Assembly (NCBI RefSeq): GCF_026625605.1
Contig: NZ_CP113054.1
Span: 1,798,001 to 1,862,000, forward strand
Length of the DNA stretch: 64,000 nucleotides
Direction of reading: 5' to 3'
DNA from: Luteolibacter sp. SL250
GTDB taxonomy: Bacteria; Verrucomicrobiota; Verrucomicrobiia; Verrucomicrobiales; Akkermansiaceae
A model generated the notes under the pieces. It was given only the letters and a program-made list of their open reading frames with translations. It was not told the origin of the DNA and did no database searches. Each line of letters opens with the position of its first letter. Within the stretch, counting starts at the first letter, position 1. The position numbers were made by a program, and so were the translations under genes. Shown one piece after another: positions 1 through 10,160 of the stretch.

Positions 1-625
1 CGTTGTAGCTTTCGAGGGCGTTCGCCGCCGTGTGGTCGAACCTGCGGAAGAACCACAGCGCCAGTCCCACGTTCATCAGCGAGCTGACGAAGAACGAGAA
101 GGCGAACATCCGCGTCGCGTTGCGCAGCAGTTGGAGATACGGCGCGTCCTTGCCCAGGTCAGCGATGATCTTACGGATCTTCGGGATGTCGAAGATGCTG
201 TCATTGTAGAGGAATACGTTCAGCAGCGGCGTCGCCGTCCGTGCGGATGCCAGCACCGCCACGCCCAGCATCAGCGGGATGGAGCCTTCCTTCAGGCCGA
301 ACAGCAGTCCGGCGTTCTCCTTCACCGTGCCGTCCTTGTTCCACAGATACAGCGTCAGGCCGCCCGTCAGCAGCACGGAGAAAAGCCCGATGGCGGAGAA
401 CAAGTTGAACTTCCGCGTCTGGATGAACGACCAGATCCCGTAGAAGAAGGGCAGCGCCAGCGCGATGATCATCGCGTAAAGCGGGCCGATGTGCCATGGC
501 CTCACTTCCTTGCCCAGCTTCTGCTGGATCTCCGGATCCTTGCTCAGGTAGCTGAGCACCAGCACCGGGATGATGACATTGATGAGGATGTTCGCGAGCG
601 GGTTGTCTTTCGGCTTCTGGGACAC
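1..625 (-). CDS. VC0807-family integral membrane protein (partial)
   Basis: Translating the minus strand from the GTG (VSQKPKDNP...) gives an uninterrupted 208-codon frame that leaves the window at base 1, so the C-terminus is missing. It has several hydrophobic segments (ILINVIIPVLVLSYL, IGPLYAMIIALALPFFYGI, FSAIGLFSVLLTGGLTLYL, GSIPLMLGVAVLAS) separated by short charged loops. The pattern PVLVLSYLS...GPLYAMIIAL...LTGG fits the VC0807 family of inner membrane proteins, whose function is not established. No ATG lies in frame near the N-terminus and no Shine-Dalgarno precedes the GTG, so the start is a best guess. The aldolase terminator lies just upstream, so this gene probably has its own promoter. 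Confidence 0.7.
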   Translation of the reverse strand, partial: MSQKPKDNPLANILINVIIPVLVLSYLSKDPEIQQKLGKEVRPWHIGPLYAMIIALALPFFYGIWSFIQTRKFNLFSAIGLFSVLLTGGLTLYLWNKDGTVKENAGLLFGLKEGSIPLMLGVAVLASARTATPLLNVFLYNDSIFDIPKIRKIIADLGKDAPYLQLLRNATRMFAFSFFVSSLMNVGLALWFFRRFDHTAANALESYN

Positions 626-663
626 GCCGGGGAGGAAAGCAGGGATGGTGGATTCCGGAAACG

Positions 664-696
664 AAAAAGCGGAGCCCCATGGGGACTCCGCTTTTT
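664..696 (-). terminator. Intrinsic terminator downstream of fba
   Basis: An 11-bp perfect stem (AAAAAGCGGAG / CTCCGCTTTTT) closes on CCCCATGGGG, which is itself self-complementary, and ends in a T-run on the minus strand. It lies 44 nt after the aldolase stop. The symmetric A and T runs could make it work in both directions. Confidence 0.85.
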
Positions 697-712
697 GGAA
701 ATGGATGAAGAT

Positions 713-733
713 GCGGACTGAAGTCCGCGCTCC
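713..733. repeat. Single palindromic repeat arm (family C)
   Basis: The core GCGGACTGAAGTCCGC followed by GCTCC is identical to one arm of the twin-hairpin element at 43447-43515. Here only one arm is present, between the fba stop and its terminator. Confidence 0.6.
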
Positions 734-739
734 ATGGGA

Positions 740-1771
<1,032 letters not shown>

Positions 1772-1958
1772 GACGGCGGAGTGCGTAACCAAGGGGAGGC
1801 CTTCCGACAAGCGGGAATTCCCGTCGGGAAAACGGCCGGCGGTGGGTGGACGTGGGGCATCCGACAACCATCCGCCCCACCTCCATGGCACCGGGGCAGG
1901 ATGCCAGCGGGGCTTCCGTACTTGCCATGCACTGGGAATCCGGGTTTTGTCCCACCCG

Positions 1959-2795
1959 ATGCCGACCGCTTCTCCCGATGCCATCGTCTGCAAGCCCACG
2001 CCGTGGTTCCTGCTCCGTGCGGTGGCCATGCTGCTGATGTTTTCCGTCTTCGCCGTTTATTTCGCTTACGACGGCGCGATCGGCTACCGGAAGAAAAACC
2101 ACGTGTTCTATCTGGCGCAGTCCTTCGAAGAGGCGGTCAAAGCGTTCAATGCCAAGGGTGATGCCCTGACGGAGGCGGAGTGGAAAAGCTTCGCCGCCAC
2201 CCAGAGCGTGAAGTTCCCGGAGGATCCCTATATCCTGCCGAAGGATCTGAAACAGCCCATGCCCTGGCCGGAGATCCTCCATGACTTCGCAAAGGTGAAG
2301 GAACGCCGGCAGTGGACGCTGCTGTGGCAGGACTACTCCGCGGAACACGGCTACGCCAGCAAGCCGCCGGAGGAGCCGATGACGAAGCGCGAGATCGACC
2401 AGCAATGGATCTGCGTCGTCGTCTGTGTCATTCTTTCCCTGGTCACGGCGTTTTTCCTCATCCGGACCTTCCGCCGCCGCATCGTGGCGGATGAGGAGGG
2501 CATTACCTCCCAGGAGGGGAAACGGGTGCCCTACACGGATCTCAAGACGCTGGACCTCAGGAAGTGGGACAACAAGGGCCTCGCCTTCGCCGGGTATGAC
2601 GGCGTTTCCGGCAAGGGCCGCCTCCGCATCGACGGCCTGACCTACGGCGGATTCAAAAAAGAGGACGGCCAGCCGGCGGAAAAGCTGATGGAACGCATCC
2701 GCTCGAAATTTTCAGGGGAAATCATCGAATTCGTCCGTGCGGAGGAAATTTCCGACGGGGAACAGGAAGGGAAATCAGCCCCGGAAGACGGGTGA
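1959..2795 (+). CDS. Two-TM membrane protein with C-terminal PH-like domain, unknown function
   Basis: The 278-aa protein has a hydrophobic segment at about residues 15-35 (WFLLRAVAMLLMFSVFAVYF). A periplasmic or external domain of about 115 residues follows, then a second TM (WICVVVCVILSLVTAFFLI, about 149-167). The C-terminal domain begins RRRIVADEEGITSQEGKRVPY, resembling the short beta-rich PH-like domains found behind TM segments. I do not recognise the family. The chosen ATG (MPTASPD) puts the first TM near the N-terminus. An upstream extension would run through the divergent fba start region. Confidence 0.75.
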   Translation: MPTASPDAIVCKPTPWFLLRAVAMLLMFSVFAVYFAYDGAIGYRKKNHVFYLAQSFEEAVKAFNAKGDALTEAEWKSFAATQSVKFPEDPYILPKDLKQPMPWPEILHDFAKVKERRQWTLLWQDYSAEHGYASKPPEEPMTKREIDQQWICVVVCVILSLVTAFFLIRTFRRRIVADEEGITSQEGKRVPYTDLKTLDLRKWDNKGLAFAGYDGVSGKGRLRIDGLTYGGFKKEDGQPAEKLMERIRSKFSGEIIEFVRAEEISDGEQEGKSAPEDG

Positions 2796-2904
2796 AACAC
2801 AGCTCCCGCGCGGATTTACCCGGCAACCGCTGTTTTCAGGGTTGCCAAGTCCGCCAGCGGCGCGATAACCAACCGCAACGCCAACCAATCAACCAAAGCA
2901 GCCC

Positions 2905-3147
2905 ATGTCTGACAAAAGCATCGAAGAACGCGTAAAAGATATCATCGTTGACCAACTCGGCGTCAGCGCCGACCAAGTGACCCCTGAGGCGAAGTTCGTC
3001 GAGGACCTCGGTGCCGACTCCCTCGACACCGTCGAACTGGTGATGGCTTTCGAAGAGGAATTCGACATCGAAGTTCCTGACGAAGAAGCCGAAAAGCTCC
3101 AGGCTGTCGGCGACGTCGTGACCTACATCAACAGCCAGCAAGGCTGA
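2905..3147 (+). CDS. acpP: Acyl carrier protein
   Basis: This 80-aa acidic four-helix protein carries the growing acyl chain in fatty acid synthesis. The phosphopantetheine attachment motif [18 protein letters not shown] contains the modifiable Ser, and the C-terminal helix [18 protein letters not shown] is canonical. The length is exactly that of the family. It is followed directly by an intrinsic terminator, so it is transcribed separately from the next gene. No Shine-Dalgarno is visible before the ATG. With accA 1.6 kb downstream it forms a loose lipid-synthesis group. Confidence 0.97.
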   Translation: MSDKSIEERVKDIIVDQLGVSADQVTPEAKFVEDLGADSLDTVELVMAFEEEFDIEVPDEEAEKLQAVGDVVTYINSQQG

Positions 3148-3172
3148 TCAAGCGGCAGGCGTACGCTTTCGG

Positions 3173-3206
3173 AAAGGGCGGACTCCTCGCGGATGTCCGT
3201 CCTTTT
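3173..3206 (+). terminator. Intrinsic terminator of acpP
   Basis: A stem of AAAGGGCGGAC paired with GTCCGTCCTTTT flanks a short loop and leads into a T-rich run, 25 nt after the acpP stop. It overlaps the first codons of an open upstream extension of the next gene, which supports starting that gene at 3247. Confidence 0.75.
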
Positions 3207-3246
3207 CTTTGCAATGCGCCCGAATGAGCGGAGATTCCCCCGGCTG

Positions 3247-3783
3247 ATGCATTCCCCGGACAACATCCAATACGCGCTGGAGATGACGAAGGTGCTCCGC
3301 GAGCCGGATCGCCGGATCGAGACCTTCGGCGAGACCCGCTTCGAGTTCCAGCTCATCAGCGAGCTGTTGGACCGCAACAACGAGGTCAGGGTGCGCACGG
3401 GTGAGGTGGAGGCCATGCGGCCGCGCATCTTCCGGCCGGACGGCTACCGGGGTATCGAGCTGGAGGGCTTCAACGACGACGCCCGCGCCCGGCTGGACGC
3501 GCTGGTGCGGAAGTTCAAGGAGCAGGGCAGGGATCTCGCCTTCCTCCAGTACGGGTTCCAGTTCAAGCGGGGCCACGTGCAGGAGGAAATCATCCACGAC
3601 TCCATCGACGCCGTCCGGGAGCGTGTTATGGAGGACATCCGCCGTACGGGGAATCCCTCGCTGGCGGTCATCGAGGGCGTGGACGACGCCTGGGAGATCT
3701 CCATCCTGAAGTTTTCCTTTGAAATGATCCTGCGTTCCCAGGAGATCAACGCATTCGACTTCAAGAGGCGGGGACTGTTATAA
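3247..3783 (+). CDS. Conserved hypothetical protein, soluble
   Basis: The 178-aa product is charged and has no signal peptide or TM segment. It begins MHSPDNIQYALEMTKVLREPDRR and has a central conserved-looking stretch with RIFRPDGYRGIELEGF. The C-terminal part (SLAVIEGVDDAWEISILKFSFEMILRS) is mixed alpha/beta. I do not recognise a family. The start is placed after the acpP terminator. The next gene begins 14 nt downstream, so the two are probably co-transcribed; this hints at an envelope-linked role but does not show one. Confidence 0.7.
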   Translation: MHSPDNIQYALEMTKVLREPDRRIETFGETRFEFQLISELLDRNNEVRVRTGEVEAMRPRIFRPDGYRGIELEGFNDDARARLDALVRKFKEQGRDLAFLQYGFQFKRGHVQEEIIHDSIDAVRERVMEDIRRTGNPSLAVIEGVDDAWEISILKFSFEMILRSQEINAFDFKRRGLL

Positions 3784-3797
3784 CCCCGTGTGTCATC

Positions 3798-4709
3798 ATG
3801 AGACTGTGGTTTCTGGTCAAGTTGGTCGCCCTTTTCGCCGTGCTCGGCGTCATGGGATTCACGGCGATGTTCCTCTACCACATCCTCGTCGCCCCGATGG
3901 GCGGCGTGTTTGAGAAGCTGATCCCCAATCCGACGGAGATCGTCAAAAAAGAGCCGGATGTGGATTTCGCGAAGATGCTGGATTCCGCCGAGTTGCCGGA
4001 TATTGATCCGGGGGAAAAGGCGTTCCAGAAGGCGCACGAACTGCTCGCGCTCGACCAATACACGGAGGCCCGCGAGAAGCTCGCCGCCATCGTGAATGTT
4101 TTCCCCACTTCTCCGTCGGCACCCATCGCCCGCCGCATCGTGGGGGATATGAACATGGACGAGGTGCTGTCCACGGCCCACCGGGAGGGAAAGACCGTCC
4201 ATGTGGTGAAACGCGGGGACTCCTTCCTCGGCATCGCGGGGAAGAACAAGACCTCCCTGGACATGATCATGTATCTGAACGGCATGTTCGAGCTGGGCAA
4301 CATCCAGCCCGGGGACGAACTCATCGTCATGCCGCTGGAATACCGGCTGCTCATCGAACCACAGCGCATGGCGGTTTCCATCTGGGATGGCGGCAGGTTC
4401 CTGCGGGAGTATCCCATCATCCGCATCGGCTCAGGCACCCCGCTCGGAAACCAGAAAACCGCCATTGAATCAAAGGGCGCGATGCTCGGAGGTAAACGCC
4501 TCCAGCCGCAGGCGAAAGGCTACCGCGGGGCCGCGAAGTACATCCAGTTCACCAAGGTCCCGGTCCCGCTGCTGGCGGACGACCCGACCACCAGCGACGA
4601 CGACAAGGAAGGTGCCCGCGGCATCTTCCTCAGCGGTCCGGACATGGAGGAGCTGAATCTTCTCACCCGCGCCGGAAATGAGGTGGAAATCCGCAATCCG
4701 AAACGCTAA
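3798..4709 (+). CDS. LysM protein with degenerate L,D-transpeptidase-like domain
   Basis: This 303-aa membrane-anchored envelope protein has an N-terminal TM (about 5-29), a short helical segment resembling a TPR pair (75-115), and a LysM-like peptidoglycan-binding motif (134-180, with VHVVKRGDSFLGIAGKN and NIQPGDELIVMP). The C-terminal domain (184-300) follows the beta pattern of YkuD L,D-transpeptidases: MAVSIWDGGRFLREYPI, GSGTPLGNQK, then GIFLSGPDMEELNLL near the end. The family's catalytic SHGCxR segment is absent and no Cys occurs in this domain. It is therefore probably a non-catalytic wall-binding relative rather than an active cross-linking enzyme. Confidence 0.75.
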   Translation: MRLWFLVKLVALFAVLGVMGFTAMFLYHILVAPMGGVFEKLIPNPTEIVKKEPDVDFAKMLDSAELPDIDPGEKAFQKAHELLALDQYTEAREKLAAIVNVFPTSPSAPIARRIVGDMNMDEVLSTAHREGKTVHVVKRGDSFLGIAGKNKTSLDMIMYLNGMFELGNIQPGDELIVMPLEYRLLIEPQRMAVSIWDGGRFLREYPIIRIGSGTPLGNQKTAIESKGAMLGGKRLQPQAKGYRGAAKYIQFTKVPVPLLADDPTTSDDDKEGARGIFLSGPDMEELNLLTRAGNEVEIRNPKR

Positions 4710-4753
4710 CGTCCCTCCCAGCGGCCCGTCCGCCATCATTTTTCCCACCGAAC

Positions 4754-5707
4754 ATGCAGCTTCTCGAATTCGAAAAACCCGCCGCCGAGCTTGAACGCGA
4801 ACTGGAGAAACTGCGCGCAAAAGCAGCGTCGCAGAATATCGACATGTCTGCGGAGATCTCCATCATGGAGGGGAAACTGGCCGAAACCCGCGCTTCGATC
4901 TACAGAAACCTCACACCCTGGCAGCGCGTCCAGATCGCCCGTCACACGAACCGCCCGTTCATGCTCGACTACGTCGCACTCGCCTTCACGGACTTCTACG
5001 AACTGCATGGTGACCGTCACATCGGTGATGACGCATCCATGCCCGGAGGTTTCGCGCGGATCGGAAACCAGCGCGTGGTCGTCATCGGCCACCAGAAGGG
5101 CCGGGACACTAAGGAGAACCTCAAGCGCAACTTCGGCAGCGCCCACCCGGAAGGCTACCGCAAGGCGCTCCGCCTGATGAAGATGGCGGAAAAGTTCGGC
5201 CTGCCCGTCATCACCCTCATCGACACCCCCGGAGCCTTCCCCGGCATCGGCGCGGAGGAGCGCAACATCGCGGAAGCCATCGCCTTCAACCTGCGGGAAA
5301 TGATGCTTCTCAAGGTTCCCGTCATCGCCGTCGTCCTCGGCGAAGGTGGCTCCGGTGGTGCACTCGGCATCGGCGTCGCGGACCGCGTCCTCATGCTGGA
5401 GAACGCCTACTACTCCGTCATCAGCCCGGAAGGCTGCGCCGCCATCCTCTGGAAGCACCGCAAGCACGCCCCGGAGGCCGCGGAAGCCATGAAACTCGTC
5501 GCCCCGGACCTGATGAAGCTCAACCTCATCGACGACGTCATCGCGGAGCCGACCGGTGGCGCCCACCACGATCACCGGGCCACTGCGGACGCCTTCAGGG
5601 ACACCATCCTCCGTCACCTGGAGGACCTGAAAAAGCTCCCCGTCCAGAAGCTCCTCGACCAGCGCTACGAAAAGTTCCGCGCCTTCGGCGCGTGGCAGGG
5701 CAAGTGA
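4754..5707 (+). CDS. accA: Acetyl-CoA carboxylase carboxyltransferase subunit alpha
   Basis: The 317-aa product moves CO2 from carboxybiotin to acetyl-CoA in the first committed step of fatty acid synthesis, together with AccD, which is not in this window. Diagnostic segments are LTPWQRVQIARHTNRP, FGSAHPEGYRKALRLMKMAEKF, TPGAFPGIGAEERNIAEAI and GEGGSGGALGIGVADRV, the oxyanion-type CoA carboxylase signature. Length and N-terminal coiled coil are typical. It is preceded by the LysM gene with a 44-nt gap and followed by a hairpin-rich spacer. Confidence 0.97.
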   Translation: MQLLEFEKPAAELERELEKLRAKAASQNIDMSAEISIMEGKLAETRASIYRNLTPWQRVQIARHTNRPFMLDYVALAFTDFYELHGDRHIGDDASMPGGFARIGNQRVVVIGHQKGRDTKENLKRNFGSAHPEGYRKALRLMKMAEKFGLPVITLIDTPGAFPGIGAEERNIAEAIAFNLREMMLLKVPVIAVVLGEGGSGGALGIGVADRVLMLENAYYSVISPEGCAAILWKHRKHAPEAAEAMKLVAPDLMKLNLIDDVIAEPTGGAHHDHRATADAFRDTILRHLEDLKKLPVQKLLDQRYEKFRAFGAWQGK

Positions 5708-5722
5708 CGCCCGGTGGGAAAG

Positions 5723-5776
5723 GATGACAATCCTCCGGATTGTCATCTGGGGCAATCCGGAAGCTTGCCTCCTTTC
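5723..5776. repeat. Palindrome plus degenerate family-A repeat arm
   Basis: GATGACAATC and GATTGTCATC form a 10-bp stem closed by a five-base loop (CTCCG). A few bases later comes GGCAATCCGGAAGCTTGCC, a one-base variant of the family-A arm found at 18.1-19.5 kb. It sits just after the accA stop and may also act as its transcription terminator. Confidence 0.6.
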
Positions 5777-5907
5777 GTCGTGGCTTTCGTTGCGGAGACC
5801 TGAGGTGCCTTCCGCCATCCACCACACTCCACGGCGGGCTGCCCTGGAGCTCCCGCATTGGGCCGTCTTTTCTTGTCCATCCCGGATTATTGCCTGACAC
5901 TCGTCCG

Positions 5908-7983
5908 ATGAACTCCCTCCGGTTTCTTTGTCCCGCCGCTCTGTTGTGGATCTGCCTCTTCGTCGATTCCTCCGGACAGGGTAAGGATGCTGACAAACTG
6001 AAGCGCATGAATGCGCGGACCTTGGAGGCAAAGGAGCTCCCTGAAACCGTAGGATGGTTGGAGGATACGGAGGGAAAGGTGAAAGAGCGCGCCACCCGCG
6101 CGTTGCTCGCCGGGCCGGAGGCACTGGAAGAACTTGCCCAGCAGCTCCGCAGGAATGAGATGAAGGACAAGGATGGCCGCTATACCACCCCCTACTTCTA
6201 CCGCCAGATCGCGCTGGGTGGTGATCCTATCAGGGGGGAGAAACGGAGGGCCTATCAGAAGCGGGTGTTCGGGGAGTGGCTGGAGAAATTCCCCCGGTCG
6301 GAGGCTGCGATGCTGGCGCAGGCCCGTCTCCATGCGGAGTTGGCCAATGACACGAGGCTCATCCCCAACGGAAAGGATGTGGAGGGCACCAAATGGATCC
6401 GGATGCGGCGTGATCTGGAGGCGTCCGCCGCGTTTCTCGAAAAATCATCCGCTCTCCGCTCGGTGGATCCCGCATGGATGAATACCTATTTCGTCACGGT
6501 GGACCAGTTGGGGGATGACACGGATGGCCTGGAACGGGGAACCGTGGAGTTGATCCGGAAATTTCCGGATTGCGGCTACGTTCTCTCCCGCGCGGTTCTG
6601 AACCGCGTTGATCGCCGGGAGCCGGATGAGCGGGAGAATTTGGCCCCTTGGCTCAAGCGGCATTTGGATACGCTGCCGCCTGACACCGCCGCAAAGCTGT
6701 ATGCCCTCACCTACGCCGGGTTCGGGAACCATCGTGGCTATTCTGCAGCGCGGGGCTACCTGCCACTGGAGAGGGAGCGTATGTTGAAAGGGCTGGAACT
6801 GTTGGCCGCGGAGTATCCGGACAGCATCGTGATCGCCACGCAGGAAGTCGCGCTGCGCTGCTGGGTCCTGGAGGACCGGGCCGGAGCGCTGGCAGCGCTC
6901 AAACGGGCCGGCAACATCCTCGATGTGGAATTCATGGTGGGCACCAAGGACGGTTATAAGATCGCCGTCAGCTTCATCCGCTCCACACCTTGGAACCCCC
7001 AGGAGATGGGTGTCCCCGCCTTTTCCGGTTACTTCAGTGAAACCCCGCCGGATCGGGGCACCATCATGCGGAAGGCCTGTGCCGCCGGCCCCGCCGCGCT
7101 GGAGGAACTCATCAAAAAAATCCGCTCCGAAAGTCCGTTGGATCAGCACGGGAACTCGAATGCCGCACGCTTCTTCAGTTGGTTCAACGTCAAGGAAACG
7201 AATCTATACACCGCGGAGCTGCGCTTGGCCCATGCGGACCTGTTGGAGCGCTGGCGGAAGGAATATCCGGCATCGCCGGACGCCCAGCTTGCGTCCGCCC
7301 GCTACTGGATCAGCCGTGCTTGGGATGCCCGCGGGACAACCTACGCCAACGAGGTCGGGGAAAACCAGTGGAAGGGCTTCGCCGAAGGGTTGGCCCAGGC
7401 GAGAAAGCACCTCACGGCGGCGAAAGAACTGCAGCGGACGGATCCCGCATGGACGGATGTGGCGCTGGATCTGTTGCTCGGTGAAGGGGATCCGAACGAT
7501 GAATTCGAAGATATCACGGATGTGATGTTCAGCCATTTCCCGGAATGCCCGCAGACACTCGGTGGGGCTCTCTATTCATTCCGTCCGAAATGGGGCGGCA
7601 AGGCCGGTGCATGGGAACCTTGGGTGCGGGAAAAGACCAAAGCCCTGCCGGAGGATGTCCGTGCCCGCACCTATGCACAGGCGGTGATCATGGATGCCGG
7701 CTATGCCTTTTTCTCGAAGGAGAACGAAAAGGAGATTTTCGGAGGGAAGAAACCGGACATGGACCTGCTGTGGAAAGGCATTGCCTCCCTGCGGGAGAAG
7801 CATCCGGATTCCATCCGCTATCCCAGCGCGGAGGCCATGTTCCACTGCAAATATTCCGGAAAGGCGGCCCTCGCCCTGAAGGAGATCAAAAAACTGGATG
7901 GGAAAGTCGATCTGCGGGTGTGGTACAGGTATGACTACTATGAACGCTGCACCAACTGGCTGGCATGGAAATTGATGGAATGA
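5908..7983 (+). CDS. Secreted protein with internal duplication, paralog 1 of 3
   Basis: The 691-aa protein has an N-terminal signal peptide (SLRFLCPAALLWICLFVDSS). The mature part is two homologous halves offset by about 325 residues. AGPEALEELAQQLR (68-81) matches AGPAALEELIKKIR (393-406), and EWLEKFPRSEAAMLAQAR (123-140) matches RWRKEYPASPDAQLASAR (448-465). The WLKRHLDTLPPDTAAKLYA and WVREKTKALPEDVRARTYA segments also align. The mostly helical, Trp-rich units recall DUF4034-type proteins, but that is from memory and the function is unknown. The ATG is chosen because it begins the signal peptide. Two paralogs follow on the same strand. Confidence 0.85.
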   Translation: MNSLRFLCPAALLWICLFVDSSGQGKDADKLKRMNARTLEAKELPETVGWLEDTEGKVKERATRALLAGPEALEELAQQLRRNEMKDKDGRYTTPYFYRQIALGGDPIRGEKRRAYQKRVFGEWLEKFPRSEAAMLAQARLHAELANDTRLIPNGKDVEGTKWIRMRRDLEASAAFLEKSSALRSVDPAWMNTYFVTVDQLGDDTDGLERGTVELIRKFPDCGYVLSRAVLNRVDRREPDERENLAPWLKRHLDTLPPDTAAKLYALTYAGFGNHRGYSAARGYLPLERERMLKGLELLAAEYPDSIVIATQEVALRCWVLEDRAGALAALKRAGNILDVEFMVGTKDGYKIAVSFIRSTPWNPQEMGVPAFSGYFSETPPDRGTIMRKACAAGPAALEELIKKIRSESPLDQHGNSNAARFFSWFNVKETNLYTAELRLAHADLLERWRKEYPASPDAQLASARYWISRAWDARGTTYANEVGENQWKGFAEGLAQARKHLTAAKELQRTDPAWTDVALDLLLGEGDPNDEFEDITDVMFSHFPECPQTLGGALYSFRPKWGGKAGAWEPWVREKTKALPEDVRARTYAQAVIMDAGYAFFSKENEKEIFGGKKPDMDLLWKGIASLREKHPDSIRYPSAEAMFHCKYSGKAALALKEIKKLDGKVDLRVWYRYDYYERCTNWLAWKLME

Positions 7984-8022
7984 GTCATGTCTTGATGGCA
8001 CGGAACATTTTACATATCCCCC

Positions 8023-10086
8023 TTGATGATGAATCTCCGTATCTGCATTCCCGCGATTGCTTTCCTGCTTGCAGACATCGCCCCCGGCCAGGCGAAGAAC
8101 CCACTTTCCGGCACGAACCCGATGTCCCGGCGGTTGGCCGCGGACTCAGTGCCGCCTGTCACCGAATGGCGTGAGGACGATACGGAAGGAAGGGTGACCG
8201 CGAGGACGGCGGAGGCCATCGCGGCCGGGCCGGACGCCATGGAGAAGTTGGGCCAACATCTCCTCACAGCGGAGTCGAAGGACGGTGACGGCCGCTACAC
8301 CATGCCATATTTCTACCGCGAACTCGCTTCGCCGAAGGGCAGGCCGCAGGACATCCACACCATGGTCGGGGAGTGGCGGGCGAAGTGCCCGCAATCGCTC
8401 GTGGCGATGGTTGCGGAAGCGGCTTCGCTCAACGGTAGGGCCGTCGCTGCCATCGGGGACTCCGGGGAGGCACCGACCCTGGATGACAACTACCAGCGGG
8501 TGGCGGATATCTGCGCCCGCTCGTTGGCCCTGCTGGAGAAGTCGAAGGAGCTGGCGGACAAGGACCCCGGCTGGCATGTCACGAAGCTGGTGACCATCCG
8601 CGTCACGGACCATAACCGGGAGGCGTTCGAGAAGGCGGTGGACCATGCGTTGCAGCATTTCCCTGACAGCGGCTACATCCTTTCCCGTGCGGTGATGCAG
8701 ATCCGGCCGGAGTGGGCGGGTGACCGCCTCGCCTGGGAACCATGGCTCCGTGGAAAGCTGGCGAAACTGCCCCCGGACGTGGCCGCGAAGGCCTATGTCA
8801 GGACCATCGCCGAGCTGTCGATCTCTGTGGGCCAGAACGCGAGCATGACCTTGACCGGCGTGGTGCCGGATCTCGGCATGATCCACCGCGGCTGGGAGGC
8901 GTGGGCGAAGGATTATCCCGCCAGCATCGGTCTGGCCAGCGAGCAGGCCGCCCTCGCAGCGTGGGGGGTGCTCGACCAGGCCGCGATCCAGTCAGCGCTG
9001 CGCCGCGCGAATGGCAAGCTGGATGGCATGTTCACCCCCAAATCATCCTATGAAAATCTCCTCTACCATTTGAAGTCCATCCCCTGGGACCCGAAGATGG
9101 TGGGGCTGCCGGACATCAAGTCGTTCGTCCGGGATGACGTCGCCTTCACGGCGCGGGTCGTGGAGGCGGCTGCGGATGGTCCGAATGCGCTGGAGGATAT
9201 GGTGAAACACCTCCACACCTCGGAGCAGCGTGACGCGGACGGGAGCTACAACGCATTCGCCTTCTACCAATGGTTCCAGCAGGACATGCCTTACCTGACC
9301 CAGTTGAGGGAGTCGATGGAACGGCAGAAGCTGCTGGCAGCATGGGAGAAGGAATTCCCGGCTTCGCCCTACGCGAAGCTGGCATCCGCCCATCACTGGG
9401 TGGCCCGCGCCTGGGCGGCACGCGGCGCCAGCTACGCTGGTGGTGTCTCCGACAGCCGTTGGGCGGGATTCCGCTACGGTCTGTTGAAAGCCTCGGAGTA
9501 TCTGAAGCAGTCGCAGGAACTGCGGGAGACGGAACCCGCGTGGTTCACCGCCGTCGTGCAGGTGATGATGGGATCCGGGCAACTCGACCTCCAGAGCGAT
9601 CAGTTCAAGGCGCTCGCCGAGCCGATGTTCAAAAACTTCCCCGAGTCCCGCGAATGCCATCTCATGCTCGCCTTTGCGACCGCGCCGCGTTGGGGCGGTG
9701 AGTCCGGTGAGTGGGAGCCGTTCCTGCGCGAGGGTCTTGCCGGCCTGCCGGAGGATGCGAGTGCCCGCGCCTATGCCTCCGCCGTCATCGCCAACGAGGG
9801 TTACGCCATGCGCTATCCGGACCAACGGAAGGAGCGTTACGGAAGCATCAAGCCGGACAAGGTGCTGGTGCGCAAAGGCCTGAGATCCCTGGCGGAGAGA
9901 TTTCCCAAGAGCACCTACGTCACCAATGCGGAGGCCATGTGGTACAGCGGCTATGATGAGAATGCGGACCTTGCCTATGACGCCATGCAGCGCCTGAACG
10001 GCAAGCTCGATCTGCGCGTGTGGGACGACTACGACAACTACCACCGCTGCGTGCGCTGGGTCACCTGGAAGGCATACGGCAAGTGA
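8023..10086 (+). CDS. Secreted protein with internal duplication, paralog 2 of 3
   Basis: The 687-aa paralog begins 39 nt after the previous gene and shares its architecture. It has a signal peptide (IRCIPAIAF-like hydrophobic core ending near GQA), then a conserved opening block (VTEWREDDTEGRVTARTAEA). Two homologous halves begin at AGPDAMEKLGQHL and DGPNALEDMVKHL. The second half contains the strongly conserved WEKEFPASPYAKLASAHHW and RAWAARGASYAGGVSDSRW, and the end LDLRVWDDYDNYHRCVRWVTW matches the ends of both siblings. The start could be any of two adjacent ATGs in MMMNLR. Function unknown; probably periplasmic or extracellular. Confidence 0.85.
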   Translation: MMMNLRICIPAIAFLLADIAPGQAKNPLSGTNPMSRRLAADSVPPVTEWREDDTEGRVTARTAEAIAAGPDAMEKLGQHLLTAESKDGDGRYTMPYFYRELASPKGRPQDIHTMVGEWRAKCPQSLVAMVAEAASLNGRAVAAIGDSGEAPTLDDNYQRVADICARSLALLEKSKELADKDPGWHVTKLVTIRVTDHNREAFEKAVDHALQHFPDSGYILSRAVMQIRPEWAGDRLAWEPWLRGKLAKLPPDVAAKAYVRTIAELSISVGQNASMTLTGVVPDLGMIHRGWEAWAKDYPASIGLASEQAALAAWGVLDQAAIQSALRRANGKLDGMFTPKSSYENLLYHLKSIPWDPKMVGLPDIKSFVRDDVAFTARVVEAAADGPNALEDMVKHLHTSEQRDADGSYNAFAFYQWFQQDMPYLTQLRESMERQKLLAAWEKEFPASPYAKLASAHHWVARAWAARGASYAGGVSDSRWAGFRYGLLKASEYLKQSQELRETEPAWFTAVVQVMMGSGQLDLQSDQFKALAEPMFKNFPESRECHLMLAFATAPRWGGESGEWEPFLREGLAGLPEDASARAYASAVIANEGYAMRYPDQRKERYGSIKPDKVLVRKGLRSLAERFPKSTYVTNAEAMWYSGYDENADLAYDAMQRLNGKLDLRVWDDYDNYHRCVRWVTWKAYGK

Positions 10087-10160
10087 AGGCGCGTGGGTCT
10101 TGGTCGCTCCGCCTGATGACGATTGCGCGGAGGAGCCCCATCTGCTAGCCATTGGTCCCC

